Notes: generated from the sequence alone by a model not told the origin. A stretch of DNA of 64,000 bases from Psoroptes ovis (GCA_002943765.1 PQWQ01000009.1:62001-126000), one strand, 5' to 3'; shown: positions 1-14,621, counted from the first letter of the stretch. Translations and numbers: made by a program.

Positions 1-2034
1 TGCAAAAATTATTGAAAATTTCAAAGTGAAAAAGGAATTTGAATAAGTAAAAGTTAATTATAAACAAGATTATGATAATAAATCAATGAATTAAATCCAA
101 ATTGTTTTCACTTTTCCAAAGATCTAACATTCAAGAAAAAAGGACGAAAAAAAATGATTAATTGATCCAATCTAATGAAATCCGAATAGATAAATATCTT
201 CAATGTTATAATTTAATTTGTTTCAAAAATAAATTTATTTTGTTGAAATATTTTTGTTTAATTCAAACGATGATCAAATCAATGATGAAGATGATGATGA
301 TGATGATTAAATTATCATTATGATTGATTAATCAATCGATTTTCATCATTAATGATCAAAAACATGATGATCAATGAATCAATTAATAAGTGTTGTGTCA
401 TCTTTTTCGATGTGAAAATTTTCTGATTCAATCGTTGATCTATTTTTGAATTAATCAAATTTTAAATCATTAAAATAAACTATTTCGATTATGTAATATG
501 CAAAATATATTATTTTTGAAAGATTTTTATGAATGAAAAATTAAATTGATTTTAAATTGTATCAATTTTTTTAATCCTCTGTACCATATTCTTTTGTTTT
601 TTGAATATTGTTTTTAAATTTAAAAAAAATATTTCAATCAATTGAGCATCATCCATAAAAATGAAATCATAAATCCTTGAACTCTTATTAAATGATTTCC
701 ATTCATTCATTCATTCAAAAAAAAAAAATATAAATCATTTATTGTAATTGAATCAAAACAATTGCACGCATATGATGATGATGATGATGATGAGGCATCT
801 TTATTTTATTATTTTTTGTTTTATTTCATTTTATTGATCATCTTTAAGCATCGAATCAATTAATTATAATAATTGTAATAATATTGCAACGTAGTGACAG
901 TGTTCATGTTTAAATCAATATCAATATATCGGTGCATATTTTTAAATTTGTAATCCTTTCAAATAGTAAATGGATTTATACAAGAGATTTAAAAGAAAAA
1001 TTAAAATTAAAATGAAAATTCTTCTGTGTATGATCATATCGATTCAAATATCCACAAGACATTTACAATAATACTAATACTAATCATGATTATAATAATA
1101 AAAAAAATAAAAATCACGCCTGAAAAACACGCATATAATTGACGATTGTATATCTTGTATGCTTCGATTTGACCTTGTCCTGTTTATCATTATTTTTGAT
1201 TATCAACAAGAAAAAGAAAAAAACGGATAAGATTAACTTTATTATCATCAGGCAACAACTGAACAAAGTTGTTGAACAGTGATCAAGTGTTTACAATATA
1301 ACAAGATTATTATTATTATGTTTGCGAATGATGGACATCATTATACTTCTTCATTATCTGCATACAAACAGCTTCATATCACACACACGCAAAATGCTAA
1401 GCGATTAATATGATAAAATCTATTGTACATCATCTTGTCATTATTATTCTTATAATTGAAATGATTTTTAATTTGATTTGATTTTTATTGTTCAGCGAAT
1501 ATTACATGTAAAACTTACAAGAATTTTGTACTTATTTTTAGCAAATGTTGTTAGCTAATAATGGATGTACTCTTGTACAAGCATCAACAAGTACAACACG
1601 AAAATTTAGATTTAAAAACAGAAGAAATTGAAAATGATCGAAGCTGATCGATGTTCATCATTTTTTCGAAATGTGAATTGATTTATATGAATTCACACAA
1701 GACAATTTATAACAAGATCGTGATATGATTTTCAAATCATATTCTCCATTGTAACAATTATTCGTATCATATTTTCATCTTGATTTTTAGCATATTCTTG
1801 CTTGAATATCGTGTCAATCAATTAAATTTATTGTTGATTATTTTGAATTTTTTTCAATTGAAAATTTTAAATTTGGCGCCACTTTTTGTTCGTTGTTTGC
1901 TTGAGGTTCATTATTTGATCATTTGTTTTCATTTTTAAATTGAGTGATGAAAAAAAGCGATTGAAACTATTCAGATGGTGATCTCGACCGAAACTGAAAA
2001 TCTATTCATTCATTTCCAATTGATTTAAATAGAA

Positions 2035-2056
2035 TTTTTTTTTTTTTTTTTTTTTT
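2035..2056 (+). repeat. poly-T run of 22
   Basis: Uninterrupted T homopolymer, one of about eleven long T runs on the plus strand of this window. Confidence 0.95.
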
Positions 2057-2373
2057 GATATAAAATTGATTGATCAGTGTATTTGTTATGATATTTAGTT
2101 CAATTATTATCATCAAATATTTATTCACCACATCAAGAAACGTGATGATTATTTTTTAAACATTTCAACGCTTTATTATCAGTTTATTATAAATCAAATG
2201 AAAGTTTCCATTGAAGCATCGATCAATCAATCATTGATTCATATTCGTAGATAAAAAAAATTGTAATAATTAATTTACAAAAATATTGATCTATATCATA
2301 ATCTTCATTCCTCCATTATCAAAGAAGGTTGATTACATTTTCTCCTATTATTATTTGCCTGTTTGATCTATAT

Positions 2374-2407
2374 AAAATCGTATATCGTATCAAAGATATA
2401 CGATTTT
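2374..2407. repeat. perfect 13-bp stem hairpin
   Basis: The arms 2374-2386 and 2395-2407 are exact reverse complements separated by an 8-base loop. The stem includes two CG steps, so it is not a pure A/T accident. There is no T run after it and no sign of a longer precursor fold, so its role is unknown. Confidence 0.75.
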
Positions 2408-5147
2408 GATAATGGATCATCTTTTAATTCATTCCAAATTGTGTTCAGAACAGAAGCATCTCTTTGTTTTTAAATTGTTTCATTTCTTTCATTTTTGTTA
2501 CGATATTTTGGTTCAATATTTAACCATTTATTTACTATAAATAACATTAGCGATAATGATCATAATAATCATAATAACATCTATTGTATTTTATCATCAT
2601 AATAAATTTAATCCATTATCTTCTTCAACGCATCATGATCATAATCATCATCGAAATGTTGCTGCACATTTTAAAAATCATAATTCAATATAATAAACAT
2701 TGAATATTGTTTCATAATAAATATTTGTTATCATCATTTCTTCAAATATAAAAATAATCTGCCGACACTACTCATCATTATTATCATTATCATCATCATC
2801 ATCTTGATCATAAATCTGATCTTGAAGCAACACCCGATTGCCAGTGTGTGTGTTGTGTTTTTGTACTTGTGTGCATGTGTTTGTGTTTGCCGAATTGTTT
2901 CAAAGCTTCACAATTTCAAAATGATGAAAATATATCAAATTTTTGCTCCATCATCAAAGGTAGGTGGAAAAATTATACATTCACTTTAAACCCTTTTGTA
3001 CAATTGCTTTTCAGTATGAATGTGTGCAATTCAATCTCAAAAACTCGACAATTTACCTTTTGTTGATTCACAAACTGAAATAAACAATAATCATTATTCA
3101 AGATGTTGTTGATGATGATACTAAAAATGTTCTAAATGTTTTGAAAACTCTTTTCATCAATGAATGTTTGTTTGTTGTTTACACGATGTTTTTTCTTCGC
3201 ATTAATCAATGACTTATCATTGTATGAATGTATAGATTAAAGATGGAAAAAAATTCAAAAATAAAAAATGACCGAATGAATGATTCAATTCATTTCGTTC
3301 CATGAATAATCATTGATGGTGGTCCTGCACGAGGTCCATATTTTTAGCAAACATTTATTATTTTTCATTTTTTCATAAATACTAATTTTTGGCCAAAAAA
3401 ATAAGAAAAATTGATGTTTATGTATGAATTCCCTGAGATTTTCTATATGTTACTAGTCGAAATTCATAGACTAAAACCTAAACCAAAACCTATGTGAAAC
3501 CGAAATATAATTTTAAACTGAAATCGATGGATAATCCATTGATTATTCATCAATTTAGTTATGGATATTTGAATGGTGATTATTGCTTCATAATAATTAT
3601 CTGAAAATTATTTTGGTCAAATGATTCAAATGATATCGAATTATGCAAAAATGTTTCTGTAATTTTATTTTTAATATTTACCATACATTCAATTCTGTTT
3701 ATTTATTTTACTTTCAATTTCATTCATTCATTCAATCGTGTTTTATTCAATTTTATTCATGCTATTTTCATTTGAATTAATCACCATGTGTTCACCGTTT
3801 ATTATCACCAAGATGTATCCAAAGATATCCATAGCATTGTAATTAAATTCAGAGAAACAACAATCTTGATCCACTGATAATATTTATTTAGGTTTTTTTT
3901 TCTAGTATTTGGTGGTCTGCTTGCTTGTCTTCTTGTGTGTATGTCTGCACTGTTGTGTTCGGGAACATCTTCAGCATTCTATCTTGGTTATTTTCTGGTT
4001 TATTTTTGGTTCTATGTGATCAATGCTCTTTTTGAAACGCTTGCTATGATAGTCAACTATTTTTAGGTACTTATCTTCGGTCATTTTGTTTTGATTGTTT
4101 GAGACTGTATATTTTGTAGTATAATTTCATTGCATATTCAATTCTATAAAAAATTATCTTTCCAATCTTATCACACCGGGTTAATGTTCATTTTAAAAAT
4201 CAAATTAAATCAAGTTTTAATTCAATTTTGACAATTGAAATCGGCACATAAATCAAAGAATTTTTTTTCTTGGAAAATTTATCTGTTAATAATTATTGCG
4301 GAAATCATTGTTCAAAATTATCATACAGGGTGTCAACAATCAGGTTAATCATGTTAATATTGATTTATGATTAGAATGGCCATTGTTGTTATTGTTATTG
4401 GCGCTATCATGGCTTCAACATCAATGTCCATATGATAAGCAAAATTTAAATATTTATTCAACCGATTTTTTTCTTAATAATTCAGAAATTATGAATTCGA
4501 AATGGAAAACGGAAATGATTATATTCAAATTAATCAATTTTTAGAAATCAATTTGTTATAGTCTGATAAAATGATGATTAAATTGAATTAATGATGAATT
4601 ATCGATGATTTAAGACTATGATAATCGGAATTAACATAAATCATATTATTAAAAATGAATAAAGCTCATTCATTGTATTTCAAATGTTAATACAAGAAGT
4701 TATATGAATCTTTGTATATGATTATTAATCATAATCATATCATTATTTATTTAATCTTTGTGAAAAAAAGAAAAAAAGAATGTTTGATTTATTTGATAAT
4801 AATTTGCACATAATTTTTCATGATAATAATGATGAATTTTCAATGATATTTCTCTTTGTATTTTTTCATGAATTCCTTTGAAACTACATTTTTTAGAAAA
4901 AGTACAATATATTCAATTTTGGGTGTAATAATGTTGTAGATCAGATGTTGAATATTGTTTCATTAATGAAATTATGTTCATACATTTTGAATTTTGTACC
5001 ATTAATATGCATTATTATCATTATTACGATCATCGTATCGTGATGGCCAATTGATTTGAATTTCGATACAATTAAGTGCAAGTATATGTCGATTATACGG
5101 CATTTTAGTGCATTTTCTCCCCTATTTTCCGAATAAATTTATATTCG

Positions 5148-5350
5148 ATCTATTGCAGTCATTCTCAACCTTTTTTTCGCCGCGGCACACTGAAAAAAGG
5201 AAAAGCCTTTATTTCCAAAATCTTGCGGCACACCAAGTAAGGGAATAGTGAAGGAATGAGTTAAATTTCCGAAATTTGGCGGCACATTTTTGGAATCTGG
5301 CGGAACACTAAAGTGCCGCGGAACACCGGTTGAGAATGACTGATCTATTG
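5148..5350. mobile_element. hAT-type miniature transposon (MITE) with 8-bp target duplication
   Basis: The element spans 5156-5342 (187 bp). It begins CAGTCATTCTCAACC and ends with the exact reverse complement (5328-5342). It is flanked on both sides by the same 8-bp sequence, ATCTATTG (5148-5155 and 5343-5350). Inside, CCGCGGCAC at 5180-5188 is mirrored by GTGCCGCGG at 5313-5321, and related GCGGCACA-like motifs recur in the middle. A CAG...CTG terminus with an 8-bp target duplication is the hallmark of the hAT superfamily, whose members often start with a similar TTCTCAACC-containing end. The element is far too short to encode a transposase, so it must have been moved in trans. Its GC content stands out sharply from the flanks. 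The perfect duplication and termini suggest a fairly recent insertion. Confidence 0.93.
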
Positions 5351-6680
5351 TAATAGTTGTGATGCGGCAATAGTTCAATTCGCGTTTGTTTCAAAGATGC
5401 GAAAATGAAATAAAGATTTGAATCAATCTGAATTATTTTGAAATGCACTTTCAAAATTTGTTCGATTTACTTAGATTATTTATTTCATCAATATAAAACA
5501 ATGCAAAATTTGTTTATATTTTTAGATATTTTTGAATTGAAATGACATTGAACAATTATGTTCAATTCAAATGTCAATTAGATTTGACATCGATTTTCTT
5601 TGATATTTCAATTTGTGTTAATGTAAAATCATATTCATCAATGTTTTTTCGATAAATAATCGAAAATTTTTGATGATTGATAATCAAAACTGATTCATAT
5701 CAATCGATTTCAATCATTATCAATTGGAAAACAATCGAAATGATTTCTTTGAAATTCTTTGTTCAGTTTGACTAAGAATAAACATGAACTCTCAGAATTC
5801 AATACGAAAAAAATGTCAATAATTTGTTTAATTTTAGCAGAATGCGTGTATAACTGCAATTATTTTATTCTTCATCTCATTATTGTTTCACTGATTAATT
5901 ACTTTTGATAATGAAAGGATTGATATTATTATTATTCATCATTATTATTGTTTGAAGGTTCCCAATTGATGAATTTTACTATTGAAAGTTTCATTAACAA
6001 AATTGTAGATTATTATAATTTATAATTATTATTCGAATTTAAAATTTTATTTAAATAAAATTCACCATATACACGAAGACAATTAAAATAATAGAAAAAA
6101 AAAATGATTGATTTGTTTATAAATTGATTTTCAATTTTTTGAAACGATTAATATTTTTTTTTTTTTTTTTTTTGTTTTATGCTCAATTTGTATTTTCAAT
6201 ATGTATGTGCTGCTTGATCAAACAAATCAAAATATATTGAATCTTAATTATTGATATTGCTATTATTATTAAATATTATGGCACTTTTACTAATATTTTT
6301 TTTCAATACATTTTAAGCTTGAAAATTAGTTTTCTTAATAGAAACATATAGAAAAAAAACCTGTTGCTTTCGTTGTTATTATTATTAGTATTAGTATTAT
6401 TTTAATCTTAGCAAAAAAAAAAAAAAATGAGAAAATCGTAATAATAATTTCATTTTCAATTTTCAATAATAATATATGCTCATCAAATTCAAGGCTAAAT
6501 ATGAATGTTTTCAAATATTTAGAAATATATTCATTCGTACAAATCTATTTGTAGCTATCGTGTGTGTACGATTTGTATTGAATGAACATATGCAAGTATT
6601 AGTTTGATTTAAATTCAAAGATATATTTTTATCATAAGAAAAATTATAATTAAAAATGGCAGAAAAATCATTTTCATTAT

Positions 6681-6700
6681 TATTAGTGATATCACTAATA
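6681..6700. repeat. 20-bp perfect palindrome
   Basis: The sequence reads TATTAGTGATATCACTAATA on both strands, centred on GATATC. It lies in non-coding DNA, and its symmetry would suit a homodimeric DNA-binding protein, but no family is assigned. Confidence 0.7.
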
Positions 6701-7152
6701 TCAATTATTAAAATTGAATATTGAAAACATGCATATTGATTAGTGAGTGATTTTCAAATCAATATTTGATTTTCAATTTCTGTTTTTTTCCATTTGTTTT
6801 TGAAACAAAAGAAATTATTTATCATTGAATATTTAATATGCCGGGATATGTTTTTTGAACAAACTTATAGAAATTCGAGAAAAAAAATCATCGCCTATGA
6901 ATAAAAAGGGTTAATTATAAGGGTTTTGTTTGTATGTTTATCATCGATTTCTTTTAATTTATGTAATGCAACTATATTTATCATTTTTTGTTTGTTTGTT
7001 TAAAGTGAATTTTAATGAATTAAAAGCTAAATTTTTTAGAGCCATTGACGTATCAATGCGTCCCGATTGCCATCAGTTTAGCTGCTTTGCCATTGAAACC
7101 ATTTCAAAACAGCATTTGAATGACTAACTGGTCAAGTTAACATTAACCAGCC

Positions 7153-7180
7153 AACGAAATTATATACGAATAATTTCGTT
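7153..7180. repeat. 11-bp inverted repeat with 6-base loop
   Basis: AACGAAATTAT at 7153-7163 is exactly complementary to ATAATTTCGTT at 7170-7180. It follows a slightly GC-richer patch (about 7035-7150) that also holds an ACTGGT/ACCAG pair. Function unknown. Confidence 0.6.
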
Positions 7181-10100
7181 TTCATTTCATGGGAAATTTT
7201 TTCAAAAATTCGCATTTTTTCTATGAATTATAATTTATATACTATCACTACCTCTTATGATGCTATTTGTAGGCATTTTTACGGTCATGTAGAAGGTCTG
7301 TTTTTATTTATGCTTTCTTTTTCTCTATTTTTTTGATTATTATCTGAATAATTTGATGTGTGAAATCTTTTTTCAGCATCCATATGTGATATTTAATACA
7401 AAATAATATCATTCATATATTTTTTTCAAGTTATTTTTGGTGATGTAAAGCAGAAAAAAAATGAAAAATGAAAATCATGTTTCTCCGTTTGCCACAATCA
7501 TATTTGTTCTATACCTGATAATTAACCATATTTTCTCCATTAATTATCATTTGATGATGTTTGATAATAATAATGATGATGATTGGCATGACATGGCATG
7601 AAAATGAATTTTTTTTGTTTTTGTTCTCCTATTGGCATTGTTGATTGTTTCTAATAATGGATACACCATATGGATTTCAGTGTATCATTATCATATTGAA
7701 AATGATGATATTGATAATAATAATTATTATTATTATTTTGATTATGAATTTAATGATTGAATAATAATTGAAAAATTACATTATTTTTTGTGGAAAAAAA
7801 TCCATTGATTTTCCATCGATTTCATTCATTCAAAAATATTTTGAAATATGTTTAATTGAATTCATTTTTTCTCTTCTCTTCTTCATTGATTTGTATCAAT
7901 TAATACAATCGTCCAATCAACACTTTGAATGAACAAACTGTAATTATTTAGTTTTTCAAAAATAATTGCAAATCATTCGTATAATAATAGTTTTTGAAAG
8001 AAAAATTTTCTCAGATAATTTTTGAAACATAAATTGGGAGATTTCACACACTTACACACAATCATTCGCAATCGATTTGCGGGAAAAATTTTCTATTTTT
8101 TTCATTTTCATCTTGAAAATTGATCCATGACAATTTCGAATTGATTATCATTGTTTTTGAAAATGTTTCATTGATTTTAAGAAAAAATATCAACAAATTG
8201 ATGACATCCTACATCAAATTTTACTCTTTTCATTTTTATCCTTGATTCTATTCTATTTGAATGTCTGCTTGTCGATTATTATTTATATTTTTTTTTCAAT
8301 CGAAACAAACAAACAAACGAAAAAAAAGATAAGATTTCGAAGGTTTCTGATTTGTTTAATAAATGGGAAAAAAATTGAATTGAATTGAATCAAATTCAAA
8401 ATTCAATTCAAATTGAATAGTGGATTTGAAATGAAATGAAAAAATATTTCATATTTAATCACGAATTATTTATTATTATTATTATTTGAGAAAAATATTA
8501 TTATTGAATTTAACAATGAAAAAAAAAATGAGGTGTGTATGAGAGAATTAATTTTCAGAAATATTTCTATAAATTTTTCACAAATGAATAAACGCATGAA
8601 TGAATGAATAAATTGAAACAAATAAATTTTGAAAGAACAAAGAAATGAAAATTACATTGTTTTTTCTTAATATTTGTTCATTTATTCGAATTAATATCAA
8701 TAAGTAATGATAACGACAGGTATTTGATTTTTCAGTTATTTGTAATAATTTTTCTTCGATCAAAAATTTCATTTTCAATCACTTGATTGACGTGTGCATT
8801 TGCTTTGAGAACAAAAAAAAATGCATCAAACGAACATTTGAACGCAAAGCAAACAAATGAAAAAATTTCCATGAAAATTCATTGCAATTATTTTTGACCA
8901 TTAGTTGTTTGAATCTTTTTGGCAAATTTAACCAAAAAATTTTTGAAATTTTTTTCATTTGTTTCCACACACACACACACACACACAAGCACACACCAAT
9001 TCAAAAGAATAATTATGATAAATACTGAAAATTGTATTCTATTTTTGAATTGAAACACAGAAAAAATTCATTTTAGAGCAAATAAAAACAATTGAAAAAT
9101 TATTTTTAGAGTAAAATTATTTCAAAGATAACATTGACCATTCACATATAAAATTTAAAAGAATTTTAAACAAACCAACGCAAATACAATGACTAATGTT
9201 ATATAAACAAGTGATAATCATGAAGTATTGTGCTGTTCTTTTCTTTTTCTTGGACATTTGATTATTATATGTGAAAATTTTCGCTATCATTATATGATGA
9301 ATTTTATATATGAAACACAAGACATTTCAACTTTACCATCACTATTATTGTTATAATCTAATACAAACTATAGTATCTTGATGTTGCTTGTGCATGTCCC
9401 AAATTAAACTATTCAAACCGAAAAAAATTAGATGATAATAAATAGATCAACTTTGAATTACTGTGAAATTTTTGATTACATGATTACCTTTATAATGGTA
9501 ATCAAAAGTAATCACTTGTATTTTTCATATTTTGATGTGCCATGAAAAAACATCGGTTATTTGCGGATACTTAATTTATGACGCCTTGTTTTTCTCGTTT
9601 TATTTCGATCATGTATTATTTTGTTTCAAAGATGCTTCCAAATGACAATGATAATGATTATGATGAATGGATGCAATTAAAGGATGCAAAAATTTTTAAG
9701 CGAAATTCCAAGCATTTTTCTCGATTCCTTACAATTTTTTTCCTTTCGTTTTGATCCAATACTTTATTTAATACAAAATACTATCCAATTACATGTCATT
9801 TTCATTCATGTTGTATATGAACAAGTTGATTCAAAATTAAATTAGTTTTGCAACTATATAAAATTACTTATATTCATGAAATATTTGAAATATTCAGAAA
9901 AAAATGATGCTACAAATAACAATGCCATATATTTTAAGATGATTTGAAGATATTTTTCCATAGAAATCATTCAACGACCTTAACCACAACGTATATCATT
10001 TATATTAAATTGATAAATGATTTCAATTTTTTTCTATTTGATGCTATTTCAAATTATTAATTGTTCATGTTCTGTTTTAAAATAGATTTGCATTGTTTTT

Positions 10101-12087
10101 CTCTTCTCCAAATCCAATGAATTTGAATTCATTTCAATTTATTTGTTTTGAATTTAATCGAAGAAATAATTACAATTTTGAGGATTTTGGATGAAATATT
10201 TGAAATGAAATGAATGAAAATTATTTAAATTAATTCAATCAATTAAGAATTGAATTAATTTTGAATTATAACTTAGTATTCAATTTCAAATGTTCAAAAT
10301 GATTATTTTTGAATTCATTCATTTTTTATATACGAAATTCAATGATATTCAAAATGATGCTACTCGATGATTGATCATTAAATTGTTTTGATTGTTACAG
10401 GAATGCGTAGAAAAGAAAAATGAAAATCAATTAAATTTGAATATGAAAAATGTACAAGCAAAAAAAATTTTTTTTTTTGAAATGCATCAATCTTCAATCA
10501 TTCGCTTAAGGTTTGTTGGCCATCATCTATCGAACATTATTGGCATTTGTCAATTCAGAAAAAAATCAGAAAAAAAGGATTGTTTCAAACATAAGAAAAA
10601 CAACAAATATTGAAATTATTTGTTGAAATTTTTGCCGTAATAATCATTATTATTGACCAATAATTGAAGAAACATGAGGAAAAAATACATAATTGATGAC
10701 ATTGATCATTTTTGTTCTCCTATTTTCGCATATTTCGATCAAATCAATCAAAAATTAAATTGGTCAATGCTCGTGGATTTGATTTTCATTGAATTTTTGA
10801 CCATTTTTTTCCCATAATTTAATTGATTCGTACGCAGCAGTGTGTCTTATTATGTGATATTATTATGATATCACCATAGAAAATTAAATTTGAAGCAATC
10901 ATCACTGATAAATATATTATAAATAGGTAATTTCAATAAATTAGTATGGTAGTATCAGTGATAACAATTATTTTTTAAAATTGTTGTTGTCCGAAAAAAA
11001 AAGAAAAAAAAACAAATAAATCGTGATTTTGTAATAATGTTTAATGTTTAATAATGGCAATTATGATATATGTTTTTTCAGTGTTTAATTTATTTATTTA
11101 TTTGTTTTTCCAAATTACTATCATTTGGTGTAAAACACATTGATACGAGGTGAATGAATGAAATATTTATGATCGACAACAATTATAACAATACATTGTT
11201 TAATTTAATTTTATTTGAAAATATAATTACTCAATTCATTTATTTTGATTGATTTGATTACAAATAAGTTACAATTTTTTGAAAGAAAAAATCATGAAAA
11301 ATTAATTATTTACAGGGATTATTGGCATTAAAATCAATACAGTAAATTCATAATTCACAAAAAAAACATTTTCATTGTCCTGAAATAATCATGTGTGATA
11401 TGATACATTTGTTCATGAATATAATTAACACCTTCTGTTTCTCATTTAAAATTCTTTGAATTTTCAATCGTTCATTCATATGCAATAAGCTACAAATGAT
11501 GACTTAATCTAAGTTGATTGAATAATTATTGATTTGATATATTTTATGAATTTCATACATACTAAGGTGTGTGTGTGTTTTGTTTGTTTTACTTTGCTGA
11601 TATTCACTCATATTTGTGTCATATTGTTGATCAAAGGTGATCGTACAAATATCATTGATGATGTCCGAAATTCATTATTTGAGTGTGTGAACACAAAACA
11701 TTAATCCATTTTCAATGAAACCTTATCGAAATTCTTCATTTTCTCGATCAATCAAATGCATATTTTTCCCTTTGAAAATTCTATTAATATTAATTTTTAA
11801 TGAAACTAATAAATTTATTACATTCACCCATTCATTATTATTTGTGTGCGTAATTTCTATTGTTTTGAAAAAATTCAGTTTCAAGATCATTCTATATTTA
11901 TTCACAAGAAGAAAATGAAAATTGAAAAAAAAACAAACAATTCAGATATTTTATTGTGGACAAGAAAAAAATCAATTTGTTACGAAATGATTCAATTCAA
12001 TGTTTTTTTCCACTTGTCTTTGTTCGAGTGTGAAGTTATTTCCCATCATTTTGATTTATATGATAATTGACAGAACTTGTTAGACGC

Positions 12088-12109
12088 GCAACAAGTGTCC
12101 ACTTGTTGC
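12088..12109. repeat. perfect 10-bp inverted repeat with 2-base centre
   Basis: GCAACAAGTG (12088-12097) and CACTTGTTGC (12100-12109) flank TC. A further ACTTGTT copy lies just upstream around 12075, so the middle arm can pair with either neighbour. This could be a binding-site cluster. No gene lies within several kilobases. Confidence 0.7.
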
Positions 12110-14621
12110 ATTGTTATCGCTTTTTGAAAGGAAAAAAAATTTTCGCAGATGAAACTAGATTTAATTTCAAATTAACCAATTGAAATATAAGATGTGAAAA
12201 AGCTAATTTCTAAGTTTTTTTCTACGCATCTTATCGAAATTTTCGTTTGAACAGTGTAGAACATTGTTATATATTCTTGAATTTGATACATTAACTTGAA
12301 ACTTGGTAATACTTGGAGCAATAAAATCGCAATTATTTCAATCATCTAATATTATAATTTCAAAATTCTTCGCTGTCTGGAAATCTGAAAATATCAATCA
12401 TTCAATTTTCAATGATAATTGCCACTTTTTGAAAAAATTTGAAATTCCAAGAATTTTTCAAATTAATATTTTATTAATGATGTTCATTTTTGTATCTTGC
12501 AAATCACAGCATGTATCATCATCAATGATCATCATCATCATCATCATCGTCATCATCGTCGCAAATGATAATGATATATCTTCCGAAAATTGAAAATTGT
12601 AGAAGAAAAAAAAAATTTTGAGATTCAATACACCATTGAATGCTTTGTAACTCTGTGACAAGAAAAAATAAATTTCGATCGACAAACGCCGTGCTTTCTT
12701 ACTATGAAACGTAATGCTATGCTTGAGGTCAGTAAATTTGGCTGTCAAAAGACGTATCTGCACGTCAAACATGATTCATCAAAAGCTTTCCAAATTATTA
12801 CAAAAATACAAAAAAAAATCTCTTCAAAGCAATTTCAAATTACATCAAAATGTCAAATATTTGTTTGTTTGTTTGTTCTTGAAACTATGATGATGTTTGA
12901 TGTTGATGATGATGACGATGATGATAATCATTTTGATTTTGATTTGTTTTCGTTTGTTTGTTTCAAAATTATCATTATTATTCGTGTGTATTTACGAATA
13001 AATAAATGAATGAATGAAAAAATACATTTACAAATGTTTTTTGTTTGATATTTGTTCATTTGCTTTCAAATGATTTATTTCAAACATACAACAACAGCAA
13101 CAATACGAAACAGAAAATTGTAAATAATTCGTATTGAAATTGAACACAGAAAACAGAAAAAAAACGAAAAGATAAATAAATGAATAAATAAAATAAATGA
13201 AATGAAATAATAATAATACACAGTTTTACAATTATATATTCATCAAAAAATCATTTGAAATGTGTGTTTGTGTATGTGCGTTTAAATGACAAGTATATAA
13301 TTTGACAAATTGTCATTGTTTTTGTCGTTTATTATCATTATTTTTCAATTATAAAATGAAATTTAATTTCCATTTTAAAATCTATTGAAAAATTATAATT
13401 AAAATTAATTACAAATCAAACATGATCAAACATTTAATAATGTTGGATATTATAAAATGGTTATTTCAATCGGCTATTGATCCAGTGATCAACGTACAGA
13501 GCAAATGATGATTTGAACATATAAATGTTTGAAAGGATTGAAAGAGAAATTGATTTTTGAAAGAAAAATTTTCATTTATCGAAAATCGATTGAAAATATC
13601 GAAAAAAAATTTATTTTTACATTCGTCGAAAAAAAAAAAACAATTGAACCACATTTATTTATTGAAAAAAAATTCATTCGATTCATTTCACCTTGTCATT
13701 TTTGAATGAATTTAAATCAAATGATAATTTTTTTTATTCGTTTTGCTGTCGTTCAATATTGGATTGAAGAATAGAAATCGAACAATCGATATTTATAAAT
13801 GGTCAGTTTTTTATTTTTATTTTCGTCAATTGACCAATACAATTGAAAATAATGAACGAATTTTGACAAATACAAGTGAACAACTTGAAGAAATCAATCA
13901 CAAAATCACAATATTTATTGAAATGTCATTGATTTTTTTTAAAGATATTGTTTGTGTGCGCGATAGTGTATTTGGATTTGGAATTTATTGAAAATTTTCA
14001 ATGAAATTGAAATTTCAATTCATGAAAAGATTCATGTGAAAATCGAAAAAAAAATCAAATAAATACTTGATTTTTTCAATTTTCCAATACTATTTTGCTC
14101 AGATCCATGGATCATCTTTGTATATCCAATTCTCACACGTATTTATCAATTTATCAATTGATTTATAACCGATCATTCATCATCGATTTGTGAAATTGAG
14201 ATCACAAGGCTAGGTTTCAAGTCAAATTTTTGTCCGAAATTCCATTAGAAATTTTCATAAATTCAACATTCAATCACTTTTGATTTTAATTATTTTTTTT
14301 TCGTATTAATTATTAATTATTATTCTTATGTAAATTAATGAATCATTATTTTAGTTTGCGAGCAAAAATAAATTTTTCAATTAACAACTACACACAATGA
14401 TAATAGCGATACTAATAATTAATTGAGAATTTCGCAACATCATTTTCGTATAATCATCATCATATCATGTCATATTATATCATCATATTCACATATACAC
14501 ACACACACACATACACAAAACGTGTGTATATCACATTGTTTTTCATCTTTATTATGAAATATATCTATCTATGATGAATGAAAAATGTATGACCGTAATC
14601 ATACAGTAATAATAATGAATG

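Larger units (their letters stand above)
1..5155. other. gene-free AT-rich region
   Basis: No coding region could be supported. The stretch contains A/T-rich intergenic or intronic DNA with short ATG/ATC trinucleotide runs near 290 and 772, a 22-base T run at 2035-2056, and a perfect hairpin at 2374-2407. Open frames here are short, rich in Phe, Ile, Asn and Lys, and lack recognisable domains. A 19-codon hydrophobic mini-frame at 4376-4435 is noted separately. Confidence 0.7.

Noticed and set aside
1876..1883. Recurrent TGGCGCCA words (also near 34272)
   Set aside because: Only two exact copies were seen far apart, with no shared context. Not enough to propose a motif.
6930..7127. 65-codon plus frame with a slightly GC-richer 3' half
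   Set aside because: It does not start with ATG in a useful context, and the residues match no family I know.
12303..13009. Overlapping 96-104 codon frames on both strands
   Set aside because: They consist of ATC/ATG repeat translations and A/T-rich filler, with no splice-supported partner or domain.
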